A stretch of 5,757 nt of DNA from Candidatus Cloacimonadota bacterium (GTDB lineage: Bacteria; Cloacimonadota; Cloacimonadia; Cloacimonadales; TCS61): contig JAFGMF010000059.1 of NCBI GenBank assembly GCA_016927675.1, forward strand, positions 1-5,757, given 5' to 3'. The translations under genes were made by a program, and so were the position numbers. Positions 4,726 to 5,757 of the stretch are shown here, one piece after another (position 1 is the first letter of the stretch; each line of letters opens with the position of its first letter). Below the pieces are notes generated by a model, which did no database searches, had not been told where the DNA came from, and was given only the letters and a program-made list of their open reading frames with translations.

Positions 4726-5757
4726 TTATGGTTTGAAGATTATCTGTTCTCGATCGGGACCAACGGAGATCATACTGATTTTTCTTTCCAGTAATTCCTC
4801 CAGAGTTTCCAGATAATCTCTGGCAGCCCTGGGAAGATCATTGTAATTTCTTAAACCAGAGATATCTTCTTCCCAGCCGGGCAATTCCAGGTATTGTGGC
4901 TCAGCGTGGAATAAGTCCCTCGTATTTGCCGGAAAAACAGTACTGCTTTCTCCCGCCAATAGATAAGAGGTACAGATTTTAATGGTCTGGAAACCGCTTA
5001 GTACATCAAGAAGGGTCAAAGCAATTTCATCTACCCCATTGATGATGGCGGAATATCTTGCCGCTACGGCATCAAACCAGCCACAACGCCTGGGCCTTCC
5101 TGTGGTTGAACCAAATTCATTTCCTTTTTCACGAATGAGACTTCCTGTCTGATCATGCAGCTCTGTAGGGAAAGGACCTTCTCCTACACGAGTAAAATAA
5201 GATTTGTATACTCCAATTATTTTCTTGATACCTTTTACCGGGAAACCGGTGCCAATAGAAATTCCTCCGACCAGAGTATGCGATGAAGTTACATAAGGAT
5301 AGGTTCCGAAAATAACATCTAATAAAGTTCCCTGTGCTCCTTCAAAAAGGATTTTTTTGTATCTGATATTCCAAAGATAATAGGGAATATGCTGCAGGAA
5401 GGGTTTCAATTGAGCTGCTGCTGTATGTAGCCGATCCAGAAGCAGATTCAGCTCAGTGGTCGGGTGATCGTGAAACTTATACAGCCGGGAAATGCGTTCT
5501 CTGAGATAAGTGGGATCGTAAAGATCACCTATGCGGATACCTCGCCTTCCGATCAGATCGGAATAACAAGGACCTATACCACGACGGGTAGTGCCGATTT
5601 TATTCTCAGCTGAAATATCTTCTTCCGAAGTATCAAGTATCTGATGGAGGGGAAGAACAACTCCCGCCCTGGGATCTATCAGGAATCTGTTTGTAAAATC
5701 AATCCCTTGATCTTGAAGTGATTTGATCTCTTCCAGTAGACTGAAAGGATCAATTAC
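4726..5757 (-). CDS. purA: Adenylosuccinate synthetase, N-terminus outside the window
   Basis: PurA joins IMP and aspartate using GTP to make adenylosuccinate, the first step from IMP to AMP. The fragment holds 343 residues in an uninterrupted frame to the right edge. Aligned from memory with E. coli PurA (432 residues), about 73 N-terminal residues are missing, including the GDEGKGK phosphate loop. Seen: IGTTRRGIGPCYSD (IMP-binding loop, usually IGTTGRGIGP), GRRGIRIGDL, FEGAQGTLLD, GTYPYVTSS, TRVGEGPFPTEL, GNEFGSTTGRPRRCGWFDAV, and the C-terminal SVGPDREQIIF. The guanine-recognition motif TKLD reads TLLD, keeping the Asp but losing the Lys. The gene ends in tandem TAATAA stops. A TTG codon at 5407-5409 is internal and not the start, since the frame and PurA similarity continue upstream to 5757. 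It points the same way as rpmH, but the 113-bp gap leaves co-transcription open. Confidence 0.96.
   Translation of the reverse strand, partial: VIDPFSLLEEIKSLQDQGIDFTNRFLIDPRAGVVLPLHQILDTSEEDISAENKIGTTRRGIGPCYSDLIGRRGIRIGDLYDPTYLRERISRLYKFHDHPTTELNLLLDRLHTAAAQLKPFLQHIPYYLWNIRYKKILFEGAQGTLLDVIFGTYPYVTSSHTLVGGISIGTGFPVKGIKKIIGVYKSYFTRVGEGPFPTELHDQTGSLIREKGNEFGSTTGRPRRCGWFDAVAARYSAIINGVDEIALTLLDVLSGFQTIKICTSYLLAGESSTVFPANTRDLFHAEPQYLELPGWEEDISGLRNYNDLPRAARDYLETLEELLERKISMISVGPDREQIIFKP

Noticed and set aside
5407..5409. TTG as the start of purA, giving a 227-residue protein
   Set aside because: The frame stays open to the window edge and the upstream residues carry conserved PurA motifs such as IGTTRRGIGP, so this codon is internal.

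Overview
All six recognisable protein genes read on the minus strand (right to left), together with the start of a seventh gene at the left edge. The base composition is AT-rich, roughly 40% GC by eye. The YidC homologue has the N-terminal membrane anchor plus large periplasmic domain of the Gram-negative (diderm) type. The proteins look like those of a deep-branching or uncultured diderm bacterium, possibly of the FCB/Cloacimonadota kind. That placement is a guess from general sequence character, not from a search.

Layout in transcription order. At the right edge is most of purA (adenylosuccinate synthetase; its N-terminus lies outside the window). After a 113-bp gap comes the conserved cluster rpmH, rnpA, yidD, yidC and jag/khpB, packed with gaps or overlaps of -4, 6, 14 and 10 bp. 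The cluster ends in a GC-rich hairpin with a short T tract. A 429-bp non-coding stretch follows. Then comes the N-terminal 408 codons of a membrane-bound sensor protein with a double Cache extracellular domain; its output domain lies beyond position 1.

Functionally, the cluster joins ribosomal protein L34, the protein subunit of RNase P, two factors for inserting proteins into the inner membrane (YidD and YidC) and the RNA-binding protein Jag/KhpB. This is the widely conserved rpmH-rnpA-yidD-yidC-jag block. Its usual neighbours are not seen: purA lies upstream where dnaA/oriC often sits, and no mnmE follows jag. rpmH, yidC and jag have good Shine-Dalgarno sites, whereas rnpA and yidD have none and probably depend on translational coupling.

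The window is mostly ordinary housekeeping DNA and I do not see a clear new system. The points most worth a second look are the sensor gene's upstream region (two perfect palindromes and an imperfect sigma-54-like element), a Lys-to-Leu change in the guanine-recognition motif of PurA, and a degenerate GXXG loop in the KH domain of Jag.
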